From positions 1-13,999 of the forward strand of contig CAZAKT010000039.1 of the NCBI GenBank assembly GCA_964486135.1: a stretch of 13,999 nucleotides of DNA. The letters run 5' to 3'. This DNA is from UBA4923 sp964486135. GTDB taxonomy: Bacteria > Bacillota > Clostridia > Saccharofermentanales > DTU023. The notes beneath the pieces are model-generated. The model worked only from the letters and a program-made list of their open reading frames with translations. It had not been told where the DNA came from and made no database searches. Shown here in pieces: positions 7,122 to 13,999 of the stretch. Each line of letters opens with the position of its first letter. The first letter of the stretch is position 1. A program made the position numbers and the translations under genes.

Positions 7122-8086
7122 TTTTCGCCACTCCTTAGCATAAATAACCTTTCTGCCTTCTCTTCCGACAATTTCCTTCCGCCATCCCCGGAACCGGGCC
7201 TCTTCAAACGGCTGCAGTAGAGGCCCAGCAGAAAATCCGCCCCCGATGACGCGCCATAGGATAGAACCCGATCGATCAGCGGCCCCAGTAGCTCAAGATC
7301 CCCCCCGGCCAAGGCCTGGATCAGTGCCAGCCAGGCTGTGTTGGCCTTTCCATCGGCCGCCTTCTTCAACATATGGTAGCTGATCAGGCTTGTCCGATCC
7401 CGGGCCAGGGAGACCAGCCCCGACAAAAAGGCCTGGCCTTGATCCCTGTAGTAAAGGTCCAGGGCAATGCCAGCCAAGAAATCGTCACAGGCCGGGGTGA
7501 GGCCGGGACCGAAGCCGATCAGTCCTTCTGCCAGCCTGAGCGCCCCCTCATAGTCACCGGCTTCAAGGCAGTCCAGGAAATGAACCAGGGCAGGATATAT
7601 GTAGACACAATAGGCATTGGCGAAGGAGGACCCTTCTTCAAAGCCTGAAAGCCGATCCAGCAGGGAGGCGATCCCGACCGTAGTGGATTCCGAGAGCTTA
7701 TCCCTGATCAGGCCCAGGGCGGGCAGGTCATCCACAGTCCCATACCCGGTCAGGTCTTCGAGGGAGACTGATCCGACATCCGCCCCCTCCAATAAAATCA
7801 CACCGGCCTCCCGCGGCAGGGACAATGTCTTTCCGCTGCCGACCCTGACCTCATCGCCAGCTTTCAAGCCCAGGACAGGGATCTGGTCGAGGGCGACCAG
7901 GAGGCCCATGGGCATAAGATCCCGGTCCCGGGTGGCAAAGGTCATAAGCTCCCCGTCGTCCGCCAGCAGGTTGACTGAGGATTGGAAGACCGAATGGACC
8001 TGCAGCCGGACCCCTCCCTTTGAACGGAGATAGGCAAGCAGGTCGGCCGCTATCAGCCGGGCTTGATAAAGAGCCAGCTCTGTCAC
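7118..8086 (-). CDS. allH: AllH/YlbF-type subunit (DUF2877) of an oxamate-like transcarbamoylase
   Basis: A 322-residue DUF2877 protein, the third subunit required for E. coli oxamate transcarbamoylase. The signature GFGPGLTPACDDFLAG is at 191-206 (family form G-x-G-x-GLTP-x-x-DDFL-x-G), with a second small-residue motif GASSGADFLLGL at 278-289. The start is GTG at 8086, which overlaps the pucR stop as GTGA, with AGGGAG 8 nt upstream. It is thus coupled to pucR before it and allF after it, consistent with equal production of complex subunits. No membrane segment or signal is seen. Confidence 0.85.
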   Translation of the reverse strand: MTELALYQARLIAADLLAYLRSKGGVRLQVHSVFQSSVNLLADDGELMTFATRDRDLMPMGLLVALDQIPVLGLKAGDEVRVGSGKTLSLPREAGVILLEGADVGSVSLEDLTGYGTVDDLPALGLIRDKLSESTTVGIASLLDRLSGFEEGSSFANAYCVYIYPALVHFLDCLEAGDYEGALRLAEGLIGFGPGLTPACDDFLAGIALDLYYRDQGQAFLSGLVSLARDRTSLISYHMLKKAADGKANTAWLALIQALAGGDLELLGPLIDRVLSYGASSGADFLLGLYCSRLKRPGSGDGGRKLSEEKAERLFMLRSGEK

Positions 8087-9765
8087 TGGATCAGCTCCCT
8101 GATCTTCAAGGCCAGTTGAATATTGAAGGCCGTTTCTGGATCCCTAAGGTCGATGCCAAAAATATCCCGGATCCGGTTGATCCTGTAAATCACCGTGTTG
8201 TAGTGGGTGAAAAGGAGCTCCGATACGCGTTTCAAATTGCCCCCTGTCTCGAAGTAGATCCGGATGGTCTCGACAAGATCGCCACGCTGTTTGTTGTCGT
8301 GTTTTTCGAGTGGGCTGAGAATCTCGTCAGCATAGGCCAGCGCCTCTTCCCTGAGCAAGGGATGGCCGAGCACGCGAAGCAGGCCCAAATCATCATAAAA
8401 GAGCAACCTTTCGGAGTGATCCTTCCTGTTCTGCAGTATTCTTACCGATTGTTCAGCCTGGCGAAGGCTGACAGGAAGCAGGGTATGACCGGGAACACAG
8501 GAACCTACTCCCAGGTAGGCGTAGGCCAGGGCCCCTTTCTCCTCGAGGCAACGCATGAGGATGTCAATGAAGCGCAGGCAAAGGTTGTGACGGCCCTCAA
8601 GAGGGCATTCCTTGTCAAACTGCAGGAGGAAGACGGCCCGATTACTCTTACGGGTCACGAGAAAATAGGCATCATACTCCTTCTTCAGCCGGTTGGTCAG
8701 GTGGAGGAGACTGGTATTCAGGTTTTTGATGCCATCTGCGCGGTCGGCTACCCCTTCCCCCTTACCGTCCCGGTCCAGGATCAAGGCAAGGATCTGGCTG
8801 GGCCGGTCGGGATGGAAGCGGTAAAAATCAGCGTTTTCGATTGCCCTGGCCTGTTCCTTGGGATCTTCACTCAGCAGCTGTTCCAAAAAAGTTGTCTGAT
8901 GGACATTCTCCCTTTCGACCAGGGTGGTCCTGTTGACAATATCCAAGGCAATCAGGGTGGATATGGATTCAATGACAAAGAGGTCCTGGGGGCGGAGTGA
9001 ACCGTCTGTATCCCATAGGAAGATGCTCCCGTAGTGGGTGTTGTCGAAGTAAATCGGAAGGGTGAAGCGGCTGATCCCCCTGTCCCCTACCCTGACTTCC
9101 TTGCTTCTGTCCTTGACGGTATTGAGTTCGGAATCCGTCGGGAAGGATTCCATAAGCTCACGGCAGTCCGCTTCAATGAGTTCTTCCTTCTCCTTATCAG
9201 GACAGTAAAAATGCAGGTCACGGAAGATGTCATCCCGGATGACGACGGGAGCCCCTGTGGCCAGGTAGATCTGTTCGGCAATGGCCCGCATACCCCCCTG
9301 CCGCAGCATGATCTCGCGCACGATATGGTTGAAATCATTGATCCTGCTAAGGAGTCGTGTCTGCTCACCGATGATATGGTTGAAAATGGCCTTGATCAGT
9401 TCCCCGTAGGGGACATCCCGGGGGATCCTGATGATGGGAAAACCGAGTTCATCGGCTATCCGGAGCGCGCCTTCCGGCACCTCGTCCAGATAGCGATGTG
9501 TTTTAATACCCAGGCCGCAGACCTTCTTCTCCTTGAGTTGAGGGATCAAGAGCTCCAGCTTGGAGCTATCTTCACTGAAGGTATAGGCGGTCGTCAACAA
9601 GAGTTCGCCGGGCATGACCCAGTCAATGATATCGGGGACCTCCATGACGTTCACGGACACAATGCTCTTACCCAGACCCGCATGGCCGGCCAGGACTTCA
9701 GACCCCTGAAGAAGGTCGATACGCAAAATATCCTCCAGCTGAACGATCAGTTTAAGCTTGTCCAC
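8083..9765 (-). CDS. pucR: PucR-family transcriptional regulator
   Basis: A 560-residue regulator with the three-part plan of the family: an N-terminal PucR domain (about 1-125, with MEVPDIIDWVMPGELLLTT at 41-59), a central GAF/GGDEF-like sensor region and a C-terminal PucR helix-turn-helix (504-560, including GGNLKRVSELLFTHYNTVIYRINRI). PucR of Bacillus subtilis controls purine catabolism and relatives control other nitrogen-compound pathways; the ligand here is unknown. The frame opens at a TTG at 9798, but neither that nor the ATG at 9789 has a ribosome binding site. The GTG at 9765 has AAAGGTGG 6 nt before it and gives the normal family N-terminus, so I chose it. The regulator heads the operon it probably controls and faces the molybdenum hydroxylase operon, so control of both from the shared intergenic region, and autoregulation, are likely. 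Confidence 0.88.
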   Translation of the reverse strand: MDKLKLIVQLEDILRIDLLQGSEVLAGHAGLGKSIVSVNVMEVPDIIDWVMPGELLLTTAYTFSEDSSKLELLIPQLKEKKVCGLGIKTHRYLDEVPEGALRIADELGFPIIRIPRDVPYGELIKAIFNHIIGEQTRLLSRINDFNHIVREIMLRQGGMRAIAEQIYLATGAPVVIRDDIFRDLHFYCPDKEKEELIEADCRELMESFPTDSELNTVKDRSKEVRVGDRGISRFTLPIYFDNTHYGSIFLWDTDGSLRPQDLFVIESISTLIALDIVNRTTLVERENVHQTTFLEQLLSEDPKEQARAIENADFYRFHPDRPSQILALILDRDGKGEGVADRADGIKNLNTSLLHLTNRLKKEYDAYFLVTRKSNRAVFLLQFDKECPLEGRHNLCLRFIDILMRCLEEKGALAYAYLGVGSCVPGHTLLPVSLRQAEQSVRILQNRKDHSERLLFYDDLGLLRVLGHPLLREEALAYADEILSPLEKHDNKQRGDLVETIRIYFETGGNLKRVSELLFTHYNTVIYRINRIRDIFGIDLRDPETAFNIQLALKIRELIQ

Positions 9766-9867
9766 GCAGGCCCACCTTTCTCCCACCATTTTACACAAAC
9801 TGACCGGCTAATGCTTGTCTCAAGCTAATAGGAATAAGTCATTTTCCCGCGAATTCCTTGTAAAGTA

Positions 9868-9896
9868 ATTACAGGCCCTTTTCCTTTCCCAGCCAA
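9868..9896 (-). promoter_or_regulatory. Candidate promoter of the pucR-all operon
   Basis: On the minus strand TTGGCT (-35, 9896-9891) and TGTAAT (-10, 9873-9868) are separated by 17 nt, matching the consensus at 4 and 5 of 6 positions. Transcription would start near 9861, leaving a leader of about 95 bases before the GTG at 9765. Inverted-repeat arms overlap both boxes (see 9872-9945). Confidence 0.5.
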
Positions 9897-9945
9897 TCCT
9901 CTTGGGAATATGGCAAATACAGGGCCTGACAAGGCAAGGGGCTGG
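9872..9945. repeat. Interleaved inverted repeats over the pucR promoter
   Basis: CAGGCCCT (9872-9879) pairs with AGGGCCTG (9921-9928), and CCAGCC (9889-9894) with GGCTGG (9940-9945). The two pairs interleave rather than nest, so they do not make one simple hairpin. The left arms cover the -10 and -35 of the candidate pucR promoter, and the right arms lie between it and the divergent xdh promoter. They could be paired operator half-sites for PucR or another regulator. Confidence 0.35.
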
Positions 9946-9964
9946 ACGGAGATCAAAAATCTTG

Positions 9965-9994
9965 TAGACATCTATTAAATTGAAAAGCTATAAA
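9965..9994 (+). promoter_or_regulatory. Candidate promoter of the molybdenum hydroxylase operon
   Basis: TAGACA (9965-9970) and TATAAA (9989-9994) are separated by 18 nt, each matching the sigma-70/sigma-A consensus at 5 of 6 positions. The start would be near 10001, which gives a leader of about 135 bases containing the perfect palindrome at 10060-10081. Confidence 0.6.
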
Positions 9995-10059
9995 TCGAAC
10001 ATTTTGTTATTGATTACAAAGTGAATGGCCGACATAAGTGTTAGAATTAGTGTGAATCT

Positions 10060-10081
10060 GCACAGCCCCTAGGGGCTGTGC
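10060..10081. repeat. Perfect 22-bp palindrome in the xdh leader
   Basis: GCACAGCCCCT is followed without spacer by its exact reverse complement. It lies about 57 bases upstream of the xdhB start codon and downstream of the candidate promoter. It could be a dimer operator placed to block elongation or initiation, or an RNA hairpin. There is no T tract after it, so it is not an ordinary terminator. Confidence 0.6.
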
Positions 10082-10137
10082 GATCTGGCACTCTTACTGA
10101 TCCGCAAAATTGCTTTTTTGAATGAAGGAGGTTATTC

Positions 10138-10995
10138 GTGCTAAGTCAATTTGATTATGTCAAACCACTTGTACTGGACGAAGCTCTGGATCTTCTGTCG
10201 CGAGGGGATGACACTTACATCCTGGCCGGCGGAACCGATCTTCTGATAATGTTGCGTCACAATCTCATAGACGCCAGACACCTTGTCGATATAAAGGCCA
10301 TTCCTGAATTGAATGTCTTCAGCTACCGGGAGGGTCAGGGGCTGGAAATCGGCGCCAACGTGGTCGTCAACACCCTGGTTGACTCGGAAATCGTCAAGGA
10401 GAAGTATGGGGCGCTACATCAGGCCGCCTCCTGTCTGGCCTCCTACCAACTCAGAAACCGCGCCACCCTGGTGGGCAATATCTGCAACGCTTCACCAGGG
10501 GCTGATCTGCCCCCCTCGCTTTTAATCTATGACGCGGAAGTCAAGATTGCCAGCGTCGATGGCCTGCGGACGGTCCCGCTCAAGGATTTTTTCACGGGCG
10601 TCAAGAAAACGCAGCTGGCGAGACACGAACTGGTTGTTTCCGTCTCCCTCCCCGATCCTGGCGAGGGCGACAGGAGCTGCTATTTGCGCCAGACCCGCCT
10701 GAAGGGTCACGACCTGTCAACTGTCGGCCTGGCCTGCCGGATTGATGGCCAAGGGAAGGTAGCCCTGGGCATCAACGCCGTTGCCGTCACCCCCCTCCGC
10801 CTTAAGGACCTGGAAGATGAATTCAACGCCAGGGGAATTTCGGAAGAATCCATTGAATGGGCCGCCGAGGCAATAAAAGAACACATAAAACCAATTTCCG
10901 ACGTCCGTTCCTCGAAAGAATACCGTCTGCATATGGCAGGTATCTTATTCAAACGCTGCATGAGCCAACTGATAGATAAGGAGGCCCAGGTATGA
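10138..10995 (+). CDS. xdhB: FAD-binding subunit of a xanthine-dehydrogenase-family molybdenum hydroxylase
   Basis: A 285-residue medium subunit with the two FAD-binding signatures of the CO dehydrogenase/xanthine dehydrogenase family: ILAGGTDLLIM (28-38) and RNRATLVGNICNASPGADLPP (106-126), followed by the C-terminal flavoprotein domain (about 175-280). It passes electrons from the [2Fe-2S] centres to NAD+ or another acceptor in the cytoplasm. Length is normal. The start is GTG with AAGGAGG 6 nt upstream, the strongest ribosome binding site in the window. It is first in a three-gene operon and overlaps the next gene by ATGA. The symbol follows E. coli xdhB; the substrate of the enzyme is not established here. 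Confidence 0.9.
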   Translation: MLSQFDYVKPLVLDEALDLLSRGDDTYILAGGTDLLIMLRHNLIDARHLVDIKAIPELNVFSYREGQGLEIGANVVVNTLVDSEIVKEKYGALHQAASCLASYQLRNRATLVGNICNASPGADLPPSLLIYDAEVKIASVDGLRTVPLKDFFTGVKKTQLARHELVVSVSLPDPGEGDRSCYLRQTRLKGHDLSTVGLACRIDGQGKVALGINAVAVTPLRLKDLEDEFNARGISEESIEWAAEAIKEHIKPISDVRSSKEYRLHMAGILFKRCMSQLIDKEAQV

Positions 10996-11540
10996 CAAGA
11001 CTTGATGCCAAGGACATGTGCGCTATGGAAGCCGCGCATATCGAATCTCAAAAACGGCGTGTCCTCTTGACCTGCAAGGTCAACGGACAGGTCGTGGTGG
11101 AAGAAATTGACCCGACCCTGCTCCTCCTCCATTTCCTGCGCGACAGACTGAAACTGTTCGGCGCCAAGGAAGCTTGCGGTGAGGGTGAATGCGGCGCTTG
11201 CACCGTCATCCTGAACGGCTCCGCCGTGAACTCCTGCCTGGTTCTCGCTGTCGAGGCTCAAGCGGGTGAAATCCTCACGGTCGAAGGCCTGTCGAAAGAT
11301 GGTGAGCTCAGCATCCTCCAACAGGAATTTGTCTTCGAAGACGCGCTCCAGTGTGGTTTCTGCACGCCTGGCATGCTCATGTCAGCCCGGGCCCTGCTCG
11401 ACCGAAATCCTGATCCGACCGACGAGGAAATCATGGAAGGGATGGCGGGCAATCTATGCCGCTGTACCGGCTATCACCAGATTTTCAACGCAGTCAAACG
11501 CGCGGCTAAACGCGAGAGAGAGGAGTTGAACCCTTCATGA
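10992..11540 (+). CDS. xdhC: [2Fe-2S] subunit of a xanthine-dehydrogenase-family molybdenum hydroxylase
   Basis: A 182-residue small subunit carrying two [2Fe-2S] clusters. The plant-ferredoxin-type cluster uses Cys62, Cys67, Cys70 and Cys82 (CGEGECGAC and a later Cys), and the second uses Cys121, Cys124, Cys156 and Cys158 (CGFCTPG and CRCTGY). All eight are present. It relays electrons from the molybdenum centre to FAD. The first 22 or so residues are longer than usual before the VNG segment. The first ATG has AAGGAGG 7 nt upstream and overlaps the xdhB stop, so I keep it; the ATG at codon 12 is a weaker alternative. The symbol follows the E. coli xdhABC naming, not the XdhC maturation factor. 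Confidence 0.93.
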   Translation: MTRLDAKDMCAMEAAHIESQKRRVLLTCKVNGQVVVEEIDPTLLLLHFLRDRLKLFGAKEACGEGECGACTVILNGSAVNSCLVLAVEAQAGEILTVEGLSKDGELSILQQEFVFEDALQCGFCTPGMLMSARALLDRNPDPTDEEIMEGMAGNLCRCTGYHQIFNAVKRAAKREREELNPS

Positions 11541-13948
11541 CCCACAATGATTTAGATACTTGCACCTATCAGGCACACGGTGACTACAAGACAGCCTACA
11601 AGCATGTCGGCAAGCCCTATGTCCGCAAGGACGCCGTTGAGAAGGTGACAGGGCAGGCCCGTTACGCCTTCGATCTGGAAATGCCCGGCATGCTCTACGC
11701 CAAGACCCTGCACTCGCCCCATGCCAGGGCCAGGATCCTCAAGATCAATACTGGCAAGGCCAAGGCCCTGCCAGGTGTCAAAGCGGTCGTGACCGGCGAG
11801 GATTCCGATATCCTTGTCGGCCTTTATATGCAGGATAAACTGGCCATTGCGACCGGTGAGACCCGCTATCAGGGCGAAGTCGTCGCCGCTGTCGCGGCCA
11901 CGACGGAGGCGATCGCTGAACGGGCTGTCTCCCTGATTGAGGTGGAATACGAGGTCCTGGAACCTGTCCGTGACCTGGACGATGCCCTGGCCGCCAAGAT
12001 CCTGGTCCACGAGGATATTGCCGAAATAAAGCATGTGGAAGGCGTCTTTTTCCCCCAGCCCGATTCCAATATCGCAAGCCTGAACAAGAGCTTGAAAGGT
12101 GATCCGGAAGCCGGCTTCAAGGAAGCCGATCTGGTCGTTGAGAACAAGTTCACCCTGCCTGCCGTCGCCCATGTCCCCCTTGAGACCCACGTCGCCATCG
12201 TCGAGGCCGACCCCTACTCAAACCGGATCCGGATCTGGACATCGGCCCAGTCCCCCTTCGCCCTCCGCCAACTCATGGCCCACAGCTTCGGTGTCAAGGA
12301 ATCCGATATCGAAGTCCATATCCCCTTTGTCGGCGGTGGTTTCGGAGGCAAGGCGGGCATCCATCTGGAGCCCTTGGTCACTCTTCTTTCGCGAGCCAGT
12401 GGCGGTGCCCCCGTCAAGCTCCGTATGACCCGTGAACAGGAATTCAACTATTTGCCGACCCGGGCGGGCATGCGCGGTTGCATCAAAACAGGAGTCAAGA
12501 AAGACGGTAGCATGATCGCTTCTGACATCACCTACGATTGGGATAGCGGCGCCTACGCCGACTACGGTGTCAATGTTGGCAAGACGGCCGTCTACGGGGG
12601 CCTGGGTCCCTACGACGTACCCAATGTCGCGATCGTCTCCAATACCATCTACACCAACAAGGTCTTCAGCACAGCCTACCGCGGTTTCGGGCATCTGGAA
12701 ACCCTCTGGACCGTTGAACGCCAGATGGACATCCTGTCACAAAAGTTGGGGATCGATCCCTATGAGTTCCGTATGAAGAACATGCTGCGTCCCGGTTCGA
12801 GAACCGTATCGGGGGAGCTGGTTACCAAGAGTACGGGTTGCCCCTCCGACTGCCTCTCTGCCGTGGTCAAGGAGATCGGCTGGACAGGCAGGAAGAGTGA
12901 GGAAGAGCGGGCCCGTGAAATGAAGACGGGTAAGGTCCGCGGCAAGGGCTTCGCCATGATCCAGAAAGCGCCTGCCATGCCGCCCAATACGGCGACCGCT
13001 GTCATCATGCAGATGGCGGGTGACGGCCACGTCAAGATTCTGATCGGCGCCATTGATTATGGCCAGGGGGCTGTCACCGCCATGGCCCAGATAGCGGCCC
13101 AGGAACTCGACCTCCCCATAGAGAAGATTGAAGTCATCAAGAAAACCAATACGGAGGCCAATCCCTATGACTGGAATACCGTAGCCTCCAAGTACACCTT
13201 CATGGGTGGGAACGCGGTCATCCAAGCCAGCCGTAAGTTGCTTGACCAGATGAAAAACATAGCCGGCCAGGTCCTGCATTGCGCTCCCGAATACCTGGAG
13301 CACGGGGATGGCTACATCTACAACAGGCACCGGCCCGACCGGCGTGTCTCCTACCAGGAGATGTCGCTTGGCTACGGTTATCCGGACGGCAGTGGCATCG
13401 GCGGCCCGCTGATTGCCCATGGCGTCTGCATGGCGGACGGGCTGACCAACCTGGATCCCGAAACGGGCCAGGGAAACCCCGCGCTTGCCTGGACCTTCGG
13501 CGCCCATGCCGTTGATATTGAGCTGGATGTCGAATCAGGAGCCATCACGGTCATCAAGGTCGCCTCGGCCTTTGATCTGGGCCAGGTCATCAATGAGCGC
13601 ATGGTTTACGGTCAGGTTGTCGGCGGTGTAATGCAGGGAATCGGGTCCGCCATTCTCGAAGGCTATAAGTTCAGCCCTGACAATGTCCTCCTGAACCCCT
13701 CCTTCACCGATAACAAGATTCCGACCATGAAGGATATGCCGGTTGAAGTGGTCCCCATCTACATCGAAAACCCACAGTTGAATGGGCCTTACGGCGCCCG
13801 GGGCGTGGCGGAACACACCATGATCTCCATCCCCTCAGCGATCGGAAACGCCCTCTACGACGCGATTGGCGTCAACTTCTACCACCTGCCGCTGACAGCG
13901 GAGGCTGTCGCCCTCGGCATCCTGAGCGGTAAGAAGGATATCTATTGA
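11537..13948 (+). CDS. xdhA: Molybdenum-binding catalytic subunit of a xanthine-dehydrogenase-family enzyme
   Basis: An 803-residue large subunit that hydroxylates a carbon of its substrate with water-derived oxygen at a molybdopterin centre. It has the N-terminal 'hammerhead' domain (RKDAVEKVTGQARYAFDLEMPG, here noted by its parts), VGGGFGGK (265-272), YRGFG (381-385), DYGQG (507-511) and GARGVAEHT (753-761), with Glu759 as the likely catalytic base. Arg382 matches the substrate-site Arg of bovine xanthine dehydrogenase (R880). The residue after GGGFGGK is Ala273, where purine-oxidising enzymes have Glu (E802), so xanthine is not assured as substrate. The start overlaps the [2Fe-2S] gene by ATGA, with GAGGAG 11 nt upstream. 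After the stop only 51 bases remain; they contain a CTGCC/GGCAG repeat but no terminator, so the operon may continue. Confidence 0.92.
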   Translation: MTHNDLDTCTYQAHGDYKTAYKHVGKPYVRKDAVEKVTGQARYAFDLEMPGMLYAKTLHSPHARARILKINTGKAKALPGVKAVVTGEDSDILVGLYMQDKLAIATGETRYQGEVVAAVAATTEAIAERAVSLIEVEYEVLEPVRDLDDALAAKILVHEDIAEIKHVEGVFFPQPDSNIASLNKSLKGDPEAGFKEADLVVENKFTLPAVAHVPLETHVAIVEADPYSNRIRIWTSAQSPFALRQLMAHSFGVKESDIEVHIPFVGGGFGGKAGIHLEPLVTLLSRASGGAPVKLRMTREQEFNYLPTRAGMRGCIKTGVKKDGSMIASDITYDWDSGAYADYGVNVGKTAVYGGLGPYDVPNVAIVSNTIYTNKVFSTAYRGFGHLETLWTVERQMDILSQKLGIDPYEFRMKNMLRPGSRTVSGELVTKSTGCPSDCLSAVVKEIGWTGRKSEEERAREMKTGKVRGKGFAMIQKAPAMPPNTATAVIMQMAGDGHVKILIGAIDYGQGAVTAMAQIAAQELDLPIEKIEVIKKTNTEANPYDWNTVASKYTFMGGNAVIQASRKLLDQMKNIAGQVLHCAPEYLEHGDGYIYNRHRPDRRVSYQEMSLGYGYPDGSGIGGPLIAHGVCMADGLTNLDPETGQGNPALAWTFGAHAVDIELDVESGAITVIKVASAFDLGQVINERMVYGQVVGGVMQGIGSAILEGYKFSPDNVLLNPSFTDNKIPTMKDMPVEVVPIYIENPQLNGPYGARGVAEHTMISIPSAIGNALYDAIGVNFYHLPLTAEAVALGILSGKKDIY

Positions 13949-13999
13949 TCTTCTGCCCAGGGCAGCCGGTAATCCGGGGCCCGCTTGCAGACAAGGGAA

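Noticed and set aside
8020..9828. Two long plus-strand open frames (8020-9000 and 9034-9828) opposite pucR
   Set aside because: They lie antisense to a clear PucR-family gene, show no recognisable domain or ribosome binding site, and have the look of open frames mirrored by GC-rich coding sequence.
11552..13507. Long minus-strand open frames opposite the molybdenum subunit gene
   Set aside because: The plus-strand gene has complete family motifs over its full length, so the antisense frames are shadows.
13954..13978. CTGCC/GGCAG and CCGG/CCGG repeats after xdhA as an operon terminator
   Set aside because: The arms are short and no T tract follows. The window ends too soon to judge.

Overview
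The window looks like a chromosomal segment of an anaerobic Firmicute, probably of class Clostridia. I base this on strong AAGGAGG-type ribosome binding sites, tightly packed operons with 4-nt overlaps, a CCA-encoding tRNA gene, and the combination of a PucR-type regulator, an FdrA (AllF)/DUF1116/DUF2877 module and a three-subunit molybdenum hydroxylase. The genus cannot be resolved by reading alone. Most of the window is fairly GC-rich; the left end (about 1-1270) is visibly more AT-rich.

Layout. Positions 1-72 hold the start of a minus-strand gene for an exported protein. A small nitroreductase-family gene (443-1153), a tRNA-Arg(CCU) gene (1283-1359) and their terminators follow. A uracil-type NCS2 permease (1532-2869, minus) forms its own unit, with a terminator downstream and a structured upstream region. 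Next is a minus-strand operon that reads, in transcription order: PucR-family regulator (9765-8083), AllH/DUF2877 (8086-7118), AllF/FdrA (7121-5568), an unlisted 58-residue protein (5554-5378), AllG/DUF1116 (5322-4063) and a cyclase-family metal hydrolase (4011-3214), closed by a terminator at 3126-3160. Diverging from it across about 370 bp is a plus-strand operon encoding the FAD, [2Fe-2S] and molybdenum subunits of a xanthine-dehydrogenase-family enzyme (10138-13948). The shared control region contains two reasonable divergent promoters, interleaved inverted repeats and a perfect 22-bp palindrome.

How the genes may work together. In E. coli AllFGH (formerly FdrA, YlbE and YlbF) is the oxamate transcarbamoylase, which makes carbamoyl phosphate from oxalurate at the end of anaerobic allantoin breakdown. 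Here the same module sits with a ring- or amide-opening hydrolase, a molybdenum hydroxylase and a uracil-type permease. The simplest reading is an inducible route that takes up an N-heterocycle, hydroxylates it, opens the ring to an N-acylurea and cleaves that phosphorolytically to carbamoyl phosphate for ATP. The substrate may be a purine product. However, the permease motifs are uracil-like and the molybdenum subunit lacks the Glu found after GGGFGGK in purine-oxidising xanthine dehydrogenases. Oxidative pyrimidine breakdown (uracil to barbiturate to ureidomalonate) is therefore a serious alternative. It is a hypothesis, not something the sequence proves.
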